This document shows positions 18,001 to 26,138 of a stretch of 64,000 nt of DNA, one piece after another. Below the pieces are notes generated by a model, which ran no database searches, was not told the origin of the DNA, and saw only the letters and a list, made by a program, of their open reading frames with translations. The first letter of the stretch is position 1. The number at the start of each line of letters is the position of its first letter. The translations under genes and the position numbers were made by a program. Origin of the DNA: Pedobacter sp. BAL39 (GTDB lineage Bacteria; Bacteroidota; Bacteroidia; Sphingobacteriales; Sphingobacteriaceae); contig NZ_ABCM01000019.1 of NCBI RefSeq assembly GCF_000170795.1, positions 53,612-117,611 of the forward strand, given 5' to 3'.

Positions 18001-18145
18001 TGATCACGTCCTGCTGCACAGGAAAAGCCGCGGCAGAAACAAGTACGGGATGGTTTGTATTAAACGTTTTAGCCATCACCGGAGTGGCGAAGGTACTGGC
18101 TGCGGCATAAAGCAGCAGACAGGTACATTGTAGTTGTTTTTTCAT
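15041..18145 (-). CDS. SusC/RagA family TonB-linked outer membrane protein
   Basis: A 1034-residue TonB-dependent transporter. Signal peptide 1-25, a carboxypeptidase-like regulatory domain at about 47-120 (IKGTVKDASGETLIGVSVLVK), then the SusC/RagA start of the plug (LSEVVVTALGIKR) and plug motifs PLYVIDGVPIS and SNLNPDDIESMSVLKGASASALYG. The C-terminal half is a 22-strand barrel ending in NIGFSLNVTL. Unlike the second SusC in this window it has no STN domain, so it should transport without signalling. With SusD and GH92 it forms a classical glycan uptake unit, probably for mannose-containing glycans. The start is set at 18145 at the signal peptide. Confidence 0.94.
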   Translation of the reverse strand: MKKQLQCTCLLLYAAASTFATPVMAKTFNTNHPVLVSAAAFPVQQDVIKGTVKDASGETLIGVSVLVKGTKTGTQTDGTGQFSLNAKPGSVLVFTYIGYKTQEVTVGTSATVNVTLAADDQQLSEVVVTALGIKRSEKSLTYATQQVGGDELTRVKSDNMMNSLNGKIAGITISPSASGVGGSAKVILRGNRSFSGNNQPLYVIDGVPISNSPNKAEQPNSPYGGSTNVDGGDGISNLNPDDIESMSVLKGASASALYGSQAANGVILITTKRGKAGKMQVNFNSSLTTDQIVSKPEFQNTYGRTTSSSIQSWGDKITTGSKDNLDEFYQTGTNLTNAINLSGGTENAQTYFSYANTNARGVQPGNKLDRHNFNLRETAKFFDNKLTVDGSVNYTAQNIDNSPGLGYYFNPLTGLYLFPRGLDITPYKENYELADQVGYARQNWIANQDLQQNPWWITNRNLNNSKRNRMLVNGSVKYDFNKYLNIQVRGTLDRITDSYDQKLYSGTQATLSRPNGQYILNNQTMEQKYADALLNFNIPLSADFKLDGVLGTSITDNKTVGTNIGSGLGLNIPNLFTAQNTLIAGTVSNVTTLAPRHSQLQSIFANANLSYKDWAFLTVTGRSDWSSNLAFTPTQSYFYPSVGLSFLLKQMVELPDVISYAKIRGTYAQVGNTVPPYVTNVVNYLDPNNGSIVLNPVAPFPSLKPEKTNTFEGGLDLRMFDNKLNFAFTYYKSNTTNQFIEIVPVASTGYTKGYINGGEVQNTGFEVTLGYDVIKNDKFQWTTGLNAARNKNKVIDVSSANGIDRATLTANSNTNYESRLVNGGSFGDIYGVVTKKDAQGRIIVNADGSPQIDNEGFRYLGNANPKFSMGWSNNFNYGNFSLSFLIDGKFGGQVLSATQALMDEYGVSKVTGDARNAGGVTINGVDVNGNAVTSVDPQVWYSSVGGKAGVSEQYIYSATVVRLREAALGYGFPVKNSVVKNLRLSLTGRNIFYFYKKAPYDPEVTMSTGNGLSGVDIFNQPATRNIGFSLNVTL

Positions 18146-18530
18146 ACAATTATGTTTACAATTGGTTTGTTCATACCCCCGAGCATTAGCACAAGCTGGC
18201 TGGGGCATATGTTGAAGAATCCCTTTTGTAAATAAATTGCCTACATGAAATTCATTTTTTTTTCATTTATCCTGAATCCGGCTTTTTCCCTGTGCTACAA
18301 TCAGCTCTTCGCTAAACACCCAGGGCGTTAAAGCCTCCCCCTGATGCCATTCCGGGCGCTTTTAAAAGTTGAAGCTCATCAGTTTCATTTATATCGGTTT
18401 GTCATTATAATGATCCCTTTCAGTAGAAATGTGCTTAATTTTTTTTTCTATTTTTTAACTTCCAGATGAGATGGGTTTTCCGTTAATTCAGATTTTATGC
18501 TGTTATTTGTGCTGACTAATCAAATATTTA
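18146..18530. other. Divergent promoter region between susC and the ECF sigma gene
   Basis: A 385-base stretch without a plausible ORF. It includes the promoter-like element at 18217-18245 (minus strand) and poly-T tracts at 18253-18263 and 18440-18448. No TAnnTTTG element is obvious for the sigma factor gene. Confidence 0.7.
18217..18245 (-). promoter_or_regulatory. Candidate ECF sigma promoter of the leftward susC gene
   Basis: On the minus strand TGTAGGCAATTTA (18233-18245) is followed after six bases by AAAGGGATTC. The same 13-mer, with AAATGGGATC at the same distance, lies before fecR at 19182. It is about 90 bases upstream of the susC start. Assignment to the local ECF sigma factor is inference. 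Confidence 0.5.
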
Positions 18531-19202
18531 GTGGTGAAGCCCGATTTAACTGAACTATGGAAGCAATTCTGTGTCGACGACAATGTCAAGGCATTTGAGG
18601 GGTTTTACTATGCCATGTTCAATAAGCTGGTTAAGTTTTGCGTTTACTATACTGCGAATCAGGAAGCTGCCGAGGAGATTGTATCAGAGATTTTCGTGAA
18701 GTGCTGGAACAACAGGAAAAACCTGAGCAGCGTTGAGCGACCGGTGACCTATGTGTTTGTCGCGGTCAAAAATCAATCTTTAAAACACAATAAAAAACAT
18801 GGTGCCGTTCATATGGTGGAGATCGACAGTGCCGAGGAGCATCATTTTGCAGACCTCTCCTCAGATCCCTCAACGATTGTGGAGCGCAAGGAGCTGCAGC
18901 AGCAGCTGGACCGTGCCATAGATACCCTGCCCATGCAGGCAAGGGTGGTGTTCCGGCTCATCAAAGAAGGAGGATTGAAATATAAGGAAGTGGCCGAACT
19001 GATGAACATCTCCCACAGGACGGTGCAGACCCATCTTTTCAGGTCTATTGCCAAGCTGAGGGAAGTATTGAAACCCCGGGGAGTTCCCCCTGCAAAAGAT
19101 TCAAATCAGATGAGTGATAAACTGATGAACATCATTATGTTTACGGCTATTTTAAAGTTTATTTATATTTTTTACGAAACCTGTAGGCAATTTAAGCTGT
19201 AA
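18531..19202 (+). CDS. ECF RNA polymerase sigma-70 factor
   Basis: A 223-residue protein. Region sigma-2 spans about 24-88 (AEEIVSEIFVKCWNN) and region sigma-4 about 124-178 (LPMQARVVFRLIKEGGLKYKEVAELMNISHRTVQTHL), with no sigma-3, as in ECF factors. Start codon is GTG; two GTGs in tandem (18531 and 18534) are possible and there is no upstream ATG. An unusual C-terminal tail of about 40 residues holds a hydrophobic helix (199-215). It is followed after 31 bases by its FecR-type anti-sigma factor. In such pairs the sigma factor directs SusC/SusD genes when the transducer is occupied. Confidence 0.93.
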   Translation: MVKPDLTELWKQFCVDDNVKAFEGFYYAMFNKLVKFCVYYTANQEAAEEIVSEIFVKCWNNRKNLSSVERPVTYVFVAVKNQSLKHNKKHGAVHMVEIDSAEEHHFADLSSDPSTIVERKELQQQLDRAIDTLPMQARVVFRLIKEGGLKYKEVAELMNISHRTVQTHLFRSIAKLREVLKPRGVPPAKDSNQMSDKLMNIIMFTAILKFIYIFYETCRQFKL

Positions 19203-19210
19203 ATGGGATC
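19182..19210 (+). promoter_or_regulatory. Candidate ECF sigma promoter upstream of fecR
   Basis: TGTAGGCAATTTA (19182-19194), then AAATGGGATC (19201-19210), matching the element before the divergent susC gene. It overlaps the 3' end of the sigma factor gene and precedes the FecR-type start codon at 19234 by about 24 bases. Confidence 0.45.
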
Positions 19211-19233
19211 TAACTAATTGTACACTACGCTAA

Positions 19234-20250
19234 ATGAAAGACGAAAGATTTACAGAACTATTGGGAAAAAGGATGGCCGGCGAGCTTTCTGCGGAGGAGT
19301 CTGCGGAATTCAGCGGGTACATTTCTGCCAGCGCGTCCTATAGGAATGAGTATGAATCACTAAAGTCTTACTGGGTACAGGAAGATGCACCTGATGCACG
19401 TGCAACGATGGTGCTCGGCAAAATTAAACAACGTACCGATATTCCGGAGTTTGAGCGGCTACAGGCGGAGGACCGGGAAAAAGTCAAGCCACTTTACCGC
19501 AGCTGGAAGCGTTATGCTGCAGCGGCAGTGATCGCCATGATGGGTTATGGCGCTTATCAGTTTGCTTTTAATGAAACTCCTGCCGGACAACAGAATGTAC
19601 AGAGCTGGAAGCGTTTTCATACACCAGACCGCAGTCGCGCGGAGCTGATACTGCCCGATGGCAGCAAGGTAACCATGAATGCCGCCTCCACGTTAAGGTA
19701 TCCCGCAGCTTTTAAGGGCAACACCAGGGACGTTTACTTAACAGGAGAAGCTTATCTGGATGTGGCCCACGACAGCAAACACCCATTCGTGCTCCATACG
19801 GATAAAATGGACATTCACGTACTCGGTACGGCTTTCAATGTCAGCTCTTATGCAGCTGACAGCACCAGCGAAGCCACTTTGTTCCGTGGCAGCGTTGCTG
19901 TTACCTTCCCGGAACACCCGGATACCAGGGTGATGCTAAAGCCCTCAGAGAAGGTCATTGTCAGTCAGTCCGGATATCAGCGCGGCAACACCTCATACTA
20001 TGACCATGAGCACCTGGAAACCTTATGGATGAAAGGTCAGCTGGCCTTCCGCGATGCTTCACTGGGTGTCATTGCAAATGGTCTGTCGAGGAAATACGGT
20101 GTTAAAATTACATTTAAGGACGACCGCAGCAGGAAGCTTAAGTTTAGTGGCTCTTTTGAAAAAGAAAGCCTGAACGAAGTATTGCATTCCCTCCAGCTGG
20201 TTAATCCTTTCCAGTACACCATTAAAGGAAATACCGTTTACGTTTATTAA
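19234..20250 (+). CDS. FecR family anti-sigma factor (FecR-DUF4974)
   Basis: A 338-residue single-pass inner-membrane protein. The cytoplasmic N-terminus (1-90) binds the sigma factor, a membrane helix is at 94-111 (YAAAAVIAMMGYGAYQFAF), and the periplasmic part holds a FecR domain (about 125-225, LPDGSKVTMNAASTLRYP and FNVSSYA) and a C-terminal DUF4974 STN-like domain (about 268-338). This arrangement receives a signal from an STN-containing SusC and controls the adjacent sigma factor. It lies between the sigma gene and that SusC gene, 60 bases before the latter. Confidence 0.94.
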   Translation: MKDERFTELLGKRMAGELSAEESAEFSGYISASASYRNEYESLKSYWVQEDAPDARATMVLGKIKQRTDIPEFERLQAEDREKVKPLYRSWKRYAAAAVIAMMGYGAYQFAFNETPAGQQNVQSWKRFHTPDRSRAELILPDGSKVTMNAASTLRYPAAFKGNTRDVYLTGEAYLDVAHDSKHPFVLHTDKMDIHVLGTAFNVSSYAADSTSEATLFRGSVAVTFPEHPDTRVMLKPSEKVIVSQSGYQRGNTSYYDHEHLETLWMKGQLAFRDASLGVIANGLSRKYGVKITFKDDRSRKLKFSGSFEKESLNEVLHSLQLVNPFQYTIKGNTVYVY

Positions 20251-20298
20251 TCTGTTTTAATTATATTAAAACATGATAATGTTCAATCTGATCATATT

Positions 20299-20304
20299 AA
20301 GGAG
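20299..20304 (+). promoter_or_regulatory. Shine-Dalgarno-like site of the second susC gene
   Basis: AAGGAG lies 6 bases before the ATG at 20311. Clear Shine-Dalgarno sequences are rare in this phylum, and no comparable site precedes most other genes here. Confidence 0.5.
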
Positions 20305-20310
20305 TTTGTT

Positions 20311-23300
20311 ATGAGATGGATAATCTTTTTTATCCTGATGATGGCAATGCTGCTTTGCCGGGAAGTTAAAGCGCAGACCCGTGTGAGCCTTCATTTACGG
20401 GGCGTTGGTTTCGAGCGTGTGATCGATGAAATCAAAAAGCAAACCAGCTACCGTTTTGTTTACAACCAGGAAAAACTGCCATCCAGGCCGATAAACATCA
20501 GCGTAAATGATGAAGAGGTGCTAACGGTGCTTAAACGAGTACTGTCTGGCACCGGATATAGATATACCCTACTATCCAATGAGCTGATCGCCATTAGCGC
20601 ACTGACTATGGACAGGCCGAAAGACAGCCTCTCCGGATCCAATCAGCTCAACGAAGTGGTCATCACGGCGCTCAATATTCCCAAGGAAGAACGAAAAGTA
20701 GGCTACGCCGTAGCTACGGTACCTGCTGAAATAGTCGCCAGCGGCAGGGAGTCAAACTTTGTGCTGTCGCTGGAAGGGCGTGTTGCGGGGTTGAATGTAA
20801 GCGGTGCCAGTGGCGGCCCGGCCTCTTCGTCGCGTTTGCTGCTGCGCGGCGCAGCAAGCATGAATGCAACCTCCCCCCTGTTTGTGCTGAATGGCATTCC
20901 GATAGACAATTCGCAACGTGGCAGTGCCACGGAGTATGGTGGTGCAGATTATGGTGATGGGATCAGCAACCTGAACCCGGACGACATTGAGTCCATTACC
21001 ATCCTCAAAGGGTCCGCAGCGTCTGCGCTGTATGGTGCAAGGGCTGCCAACGGGGTGATCCTGGTGACCACAAAATCGGCAAAAAAGAACGATCCGCTGA
21101 GTGTGGACTATCAGATGAACTTGTCCATCGACCGCGCAGTAAACAATACCGACTATCAGTACACCTACGGACAAGGCATACAGAACAAGCGACCTTTTGA
21201 TGTAGAGAGCGCGATTGCCTCTGGTTTATCCAGCTGGGGCGAACCTTTGGACGGACAGCCCGTTATACAGCTGGATGGCAATATGTACCCCTACCTGGCA
21301 GTAAAAAATAACATCGCCAGCTTCTACCGGACTGCGCCCGCGCTCACGAACACTGTATCCCTGAGCGGGGGGAGTCCCAAGGCAGCAATCAGACTGTCTG
21401 CATCGAATATGGACCATGCATCAACGCTGCCACGCAGTGGACTGGGCCGCAAGACCATCAACCTCAACACCACCTATCAAATCCATCCGAAGCTCACACT
21501 CAACTTCAACGGAAACTACATCTACGAGCTGAACAAGAACAGGTCTTACCTGAGTGACGGACCGATGAATGCCAATTACGGGATACAGTTTATGGCCACC
21601 AGCCTACGGGAATCCCTGCTTGCTCCGGGGTACAATGCCCAGACCGGCATCGAGCAGCCATGGAGCGCCGACGAATATAAAACGAATCCCTATTTTGTCG
21701 TCAACAAACAGGTGAATGATTCCAAAAGAAATCGTTTCATCTCCTCAGCCACCGCCAAATACCAGTTTACGGATGACATTTACTTACAGGGCCGTTTTGG
21801 TTATGACATCAGCAATGACCACCTGCTGGACGTATTACCATCTGGAACATCCTTCACGATCAGTCAGCAGGGAGCTTTAAATGGCCTTTATCAGATTCAG
21901 ACGACCGAGCTGAATACGGACCTGCTGCTGGGCTTCAGGAGACATCTGGGCGGTGATGTGGAGCTGAATGTATCTACCGGCGGGAATTTCAGACGTCGCA
22001 ATGTAGAAAACCTGAGTTATATCGGTTCCCGTTTCATTACTCCGGGAATATATATCCCTTCCAACCTTCAGAGCATCAGCTCCAACTACTCGGTAAACCG
22101 GCTGGCTACACAGTCGCTTTATTACACTGCCGACTTGAGTTATGGCACGCTAAACCTTTCAACAACAGGAAGGTATGACATCTATTCGACCTTACCTTCC
22201 GGCAACCGCGGTATTTTTGTTCCGGGATTTTCTGGCAGCTTTGTTTTCTCTGACCTGTTTAGCATTCCGGCAATGGATTACGGCAAATTGCGGATGAGTG
22301 TTGCCGGCACAAGTGGTGAGCCTGTCCTGCCCTACACTACGCGGACCTACTATTCCTCAAATATTGCTGTCGGCGGCATTCCCCTGTCTGACTTTTCCAG
22401 GGTGCTGGCCAATTACAACCTGAAGCCATTTTCGCTGAATGAGTTTGAAGTGGGACTCAATACGCGCTTTTTTAACAACCGCGCTGGAATGGACCTGACC
22501 TGGTTCCACCGCATCACCAGGAATGAGATTACTACTGTTGAGCAGTCTGTGACTACCGGTTTTACCTCTTCCTATGCAAACCTTGGGAAAACCAGGAATA
22601 TGGGTACGGAGCTGCTGCTATATGGAACGCCGGTAAAAAGTGATGCGCTGAAACTGGATGTATCGCTCAATCTGAGTCACATCAATAACAAACTGTTGTC
22701 CATTGATGGGTCGAGCAGGTATATCCTCACTGGAAAGTACAGGCCCCTGAATGCAAATACGGCAATGGTGACAGGCGAGTCGATCACGCAGATCATGGCA
22801 TACGACTATAAACGGGATGCGCAGGGCAGGACAATTGTCGACGATAATGGGATTCCCATGCGTGGTGATTTTAAACCAATGGGTGGCACCCTGCCAGTGT
22901 ATTATGGAGGGCTGAGCAGCAGCCTGCAATTCAGGAAGATGACATTGTCATTTCTGGTTGACTTTAAATTCGGGAATAAAGTACTGTCGGCCAGTGAGCA
23001 TTATTCTTATGTATATGGATTGAATAAGGCGACACTTGAGGGGCGCGAAACTGGTGTTGTAGCCGATGGTGTACATTCCGATGGCAGCATCAACCAGACG
23101 AGTGTGCCGGCCTACCTTTATTACCCGCAGCTGGTGAGCAACATATCGGCGCTTTCGGTGCTCAACGGAAGTTTCATCAAGTTCAGGGAGCTTCAGCTGG
23201 GTTATTTATTTGGCACTCCCGAAAAGCTGAGGGCCCAGTCTTTATCAATTGCACTCTACGCACGAAACCTGTTCACGATACTGAAGTATACCGACAACAT

Positions 23301-23406
23301 CGACCCGGAGTCACAGTTTTCGCCGAATTTGAGTTATGCAGGAATTGAAGGGGCTTCCTTACCGGTAAGCAAAACCTATGGTCTTCGTGTACATTTTAAA
23401 TTTTAA
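20311..23406 (+). CDS. SusC/RagA TonB-linked outer membrane transducer with STN domain
   Basis: A 1031-residue TonB-dependent receptor. A signal peptide (1-22) is followed by an STN domain (about 25-97, VSLHLRGVGFERVIDEIKKQ and YNQEKLPSRPINISVND), the signalling module that contacts FecR. The usual carboxypeptidase-like domain is missing: only about 15 residues separate STN from the plug (LNEVVITALNIPKEER). Plug motifs SNLNPDDIESITILKGSAASALYGARAANG are present, and the C-terminal barrel ends in YGLRVHFKF. It should act both as transporter and as sensor that triggers the local sigma factor. It is followed after 6 bases by a SusD gene. Confidence 0.93.
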   Translation: MRWIIFFILMMAMLLCREVKAQTRVSLHLRGVGFERVIDEIKKQTSYRFVYNQEKLPSRPINISVNDEEVLTVLKRVLSGTGYRYTLLSNELIAISALTMDRPKDSLSGSNQLNEVVITALNIPKEERKVGYAVATVPAEIVASGRESNFVLSLEGRVAGLNVSGASGGPASSSRLLLRGAASMNATSPLFVLNGIPIDNSQRGSATEYGGADYGDGISNLNPDDIESITILKGSAASALYGARAANGVILVTTKSAKKNDPLSVDYQMNLSIDRAVNNTDYQYTYGQGIQNKRPFDVESAIASGLSSWGEPLDGQPVIQLDGNMYPYLAVKNNIASFYRTAPALTNTVSLSGGSPKAAIRLSASNMDHASTLPRSGLGRKTINLNTTYQIHPKLTLNFNGNYIYELNKNRSYLSDGPMNANYGIQFMATSLRESLLAPGYNAQTGIEQPWSADEYKTNPYFVVNKQVNDSKRNRFISSATAKYQFTDDIYLQGRFGYDISNDHLLDVLPSGTSFTISQQGALNGLYQIQTTELNTDLLLGFRRHLGGDVELNVSTGGNFRRRNVENLSYIGSRFITPGIYIPSNLQSISSNYSVNRLATQSLYYTADLSYGTLNLSTTGRYDIYSTLPSGNRGIFVPGFSGSFVFSDLFSIPAMDYGKLRMSVAGTSGEPVLPYTTRTYYSSNIAVGGIPLSDFSRVLANYNLKPFSLNEFEVGLNTRFFNNRAGMDLTWFHRITRNEITTVEQSVTTGFTSSYANLGKTRNMGTELLLYGTPVKSDALKLDVSLNLSHINNKLLSIDGSSRYILTGKYRPLNANTAMVTGESITQIMAYDYKRDAQGRTIVDDNGIPMRGDFKPMGGTLPVYYGGLSSSLQFRKMTLSFLVDFKFGNKVLSASEHYSYVYGLNKATLEGRETGVVADGVHSDGSINQTSVPAYLYYPQLVSNISALSVLNGSFIKFRELQLGYLFGTPEKLRAQSLSIALYARNLFTILKYTDNIDPESQFSPNLSYAGIEGASLPVSKTYGLRVHFKF

Positions 23407-23412
23407 CCGCTG

Positions 23413-25008
23413 ATGAAAAGGATCACTTTAGTACTCCTCGCCTGCTGCCTGATGTCATGCACCAAGTTACAGTTGGATCAGATCAATACCGATCCGACAA
23501 AATCTACAGATGAAAACTTTGATCCCAATCAGCTGCTTTCTACTGCACAGTTTAATTATGCTAACATCGGTTACTACCAGCTGTTATACGAAAGTACCAT
23601 GATGCAGGTGCTTTCCTCTACTTATTACTATTACAACAACGGAGACAAATACATCAATACCGCGAATTTTACCGACTACCAGGGAAAGCTATTTGATCAG
23701 GGTTATACACAGGGTTCAACGATCAGAGAGATGCAGCGACTGGCGCGGCAGAAGGATGCTGCAGGCTACAGCAACCTGATTGCCATTGGCGACATTGTTT
23801 ACATTCTTATCATGCAGCGCGTTACGGATATGTATGGCGATGTCCCCTATAGCGAAGCCAACCGAGCAGCTGAGGGGATCAAATATCCAGTATATGACCG
23901 GCAACAAGACATTTACCTGAGCATGCTGAACGACCTTGAAAAGGCCATTCTACAGTTGGATGTTGCCAAAGCGGGGCCTACTGCCGACCTGATCTATAAA
24001 GGGGATGTCAGGAAATGGAAACGCTTCGGTTACTCCCTGATGCTACGTCTGGCGATGAGGATGACCCGTGTGTCGCCTGAGCTGGCCAGGTTGTGGGCGG
24101 AAAAGGCAAGTGCCGGAGGCACCTTTGCGGATGTTGCCGACAATGCAATGGTGCCTACAGATGCGACAAACCACAACAGTCAGAATGGTACGGCCATTGC
24201 GCTGCGCACCCTTTCTGATTACCGGGAGGTACGCTGGAGCAAAACGCTCATCGATGAGTTGGTCGCTACCGGAGACCCAAGGCTGAATGTCATCAGCGAA
24301 GTCTCCCAGCCTGGGCTCAGCAACAACTTAAACACTTCATTACCTGGAAATAGCGACCCTTCAGTTCAACAGGGACTTCCAAATGGATACGACCTTCTTG
24401 GAGGAGCAACAGACATCAGAAATGCGACAGGATATCCGGGCGCTACAGGCAGTGGCAGTGACCTCGCCCCACTTGGAAAATACTCAAGACCGGTAACGGC
24501 AATCTACCTCAAGTTGGATGGTGCCAACTTTATCATGACCTACGCAGAGACCGAGTTGTTGCTGGCAGAAGCATCCATGCGGGGATGGGCAGTTTCCGGG
24601 ACTGCAGATCAACATTACCAAGATGGAGTCAGTGCAGCCCTGGAGTCAATGTCGCAGCTCGACATACAGGCCACGATTACGCCTTCAAAGATTACCGCTT
24701 ACCTGAGCCGACACCCATTGGATACTCAGGACTTGGAAACAGCACTGCGCATGATCAATACACAGTACTGGCTGGTTACAGGTACGACCTTCAACTTTAT
24801 AGAAACCTGGTTCAACTGGAGAAGATCCGGGTATCCGCTGCTTCAGCCGGTCCGTTATCCAGGGAACAATACAAATGGCACAATTCCCAGAAGAATGATT
24901 TACCTGTCTACTGAAATACTCAACAATACGGACAATTATACTGCCGCTGTTGCAAGGATGCAGGGAGGCGATGCGTTGACTTCCCGCGTGTGGTGGGATG
25001 TGAATTGA
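23413..25008 (+). CDS. SusD-like lipoprotein (second pair)
   Basis: A 531-residue lipoprotein with lipobox (CLMSC, Cys16) followed by TKLQLDQINTDPTKS, the same NTDP motif as the first SusD. The middle holds the family's DMYGDVPYSEA and YKGDVRKWKRFGYSLMLRLAMR segments, and the C-terminus the ETWFNWRRSGYP motif. It is the partner lid of the STN-type SusC immediately upstream. No glycoside hydrolase follows in this unit, so degradation may depend on the GH92 enzyme of the divergent unit or on genes elsewhere. Confidence 0.93.
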   Translation: MKRITLVLLACCLMSCTKLQLDQINTDPTKSTDENFDPNQLLSTAQFNYANIGYYQLLYESTMMQVLSSTYYYYNNGDKYINTANFTDYQGKLFDQGYTQGSTIREMQRLARQKDAAGYSNLIAIGDIVYILIMQRVTDMYGDVPYSEANRAAEGIKYPVYDRQQDIYLSMLNDLEKAILQLDVAKAGPTADLIYKGDVRKWKRFGYSLMLRLAMRMTRVSPELARLWAEKASAGGTFADVADNAMVPTDATNHNSQNGTAIALRTLSDYREVRWSKTLIDELVATGDPRLNVISEVSQPGLSNNLNTSLPGNSDPSVQQGLPNGYDLLGGATDIRNATGYPGATGSGSDLAPLGKYSRPVTAIYLKLDGANFIMTYAETELLLAEASMRGWAVSGTADQHYQDGVSAALESMSQLDIQATITPSKITAYLSRHPLDTQDLETALRMINTQYWLVTGTTFNFIETWFNWRRSGYPLLQPVRYPGNNTNGTIPRRMIYLSTEILNNTDNYTAAVARMQGGDALTSRVWWDVN

Positions 25009-25026
25009 GTTGTTGAAGCGCAGTTT

Positions 25027-25962
25027 TTAAAGGGCGGTAGATACCCCTAATCTCAGGTAACTGTATTTATTCCGGTAATAGATGTTATAGGGATCTTCAC
25101 CATAATAACCTGCAGAAGCCATGATGAAGGCTTTATTCATAAATGGAAAGGCATAATGGAACGAAACTTCTGTATTTAACCGCTTGCGTATGGCACCCAG
25201 CGCGTATGCGGACATCTGGTTAACGGCATAGTTCATCCCTGCGTACAATCGCCAGTTCTCAATATGACCGTGGTGGTGCTGCATAGAAAAGTTATAGATC
25301 ATTCTGGAGAAACCATAATCATCTTCGAGTGCAGCCTCATAACTGAACCACTTGTGCCATTCGAACCCTATCTGGTGATTGAAGCGGTTCCAGCTTCCTT
25401 GTTGTACAGCAGTATTGTCTGAAACGGTGACTTCCGTACCGGAGGCTGATTGTTCTTGTCCGAAATGGTAGCTGGCCGTGAGGTAATTGGTGCTGAAGTT
25501 TCCATCTCTCGTATTGATGGAGCCATCAGGATTGAGCGCGTCTCCATCCTGGCCATTGGAGTGGTGGGTGAACCGCAGTGAAGCATACCGATAGCGGCTT
25601 TTGGTGCTTTTTAAACGATAGTATCCAATGCCACCCAATCTGAGGCTCGGTGTCCTTACTCCTGCCGATCGCTCATCATTTACCTTTACCGTAAAATCAG
25701 GTACCAGGGCAAAGGAAACCGGGATCTCCGGTTTTGCAAGTAAAAAATAGGAAGTGGTGAGCCGCCCGATGATTACATATTTCTGTGGTGATCCCAGCTC
25801 ACCTTTAGGCGAAGTGTAAGACAGGTCCGCATTGGCTTTATAGACCTCGAGAAAATCCCGCCGGCTGTTCAGTGTATCTGAAGTATTGTTCTGAGCAGGC
25901 AACACCTGCGCCTGGCAGCAATAACCATAAATGAAACATATAAAAAGCACTGGAACTTTCAT
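25027..25962 (-). CDS. Outer-membrane beta-barrel, phospholipase A-like
   Basis: A 311-residue exported protein with signal peptide (MKVPVLFICFIYGYCCQAQ). Alternating aromatic strands and a C-terminal YSYLRLGVSTAL fit a small outer-membrane barrel. FTHHSNGQDGD resembles the His-x-Ser-Asn-Gly active-site signature of OMPLA (and the HxSN motif of PagL). GSWNRFNHQ about 50 residues later resembles the SWNR segment that carries the catalytic Asn of OMPLA, but in OMPLA that segment is only about ten residues away. Assignment is therefore tentative. It converges on the susD gene with an 18-base gap. Confidence 0.5.
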   Translation of the reverse strand: MKVPVLFICFIYGYCCQAQVLPAQNNTSDTLNSRRDFLEVYKANADLSYTSPKGELGSPQKYVIIGRLTTSYFLLAKPEIPVSFALVPDFTVKVNDERSAGVRTPSLRLGGIGYYRLKSTKSRYRYASLRFTHHSNGQDGDALNPDGSINTRDGNFSTNYLTASYHFGQEQSASGTEVTVSDNTAVQQGSWNRFNHQIGFEWHKWFSYEAALEDDYGFSRMIYNFSMQHHHGHIENWRLYAGMNYAVNQMSAYALGAIRKRLNTEVSFHYAFPFMNKAFIMASAGYYGEDPYNIYYRNKYSYLRLGVSTAL

Positions 25963-26138
25963 GAATAGTGGTTTAACATGAGTTGGTCCTTTCAAATACG
26001 CAGCCTGACAACCGGCAGTTTCATTTTTGGCATTCTTTTTATTTTATTCATTTTTCATTTGATACATTATCGATGAAGTAATGACGGCAATACAGGGTTA
26101 TCGTTAAAGAATGTGTTACCTTTAGTTTTTATACTACT

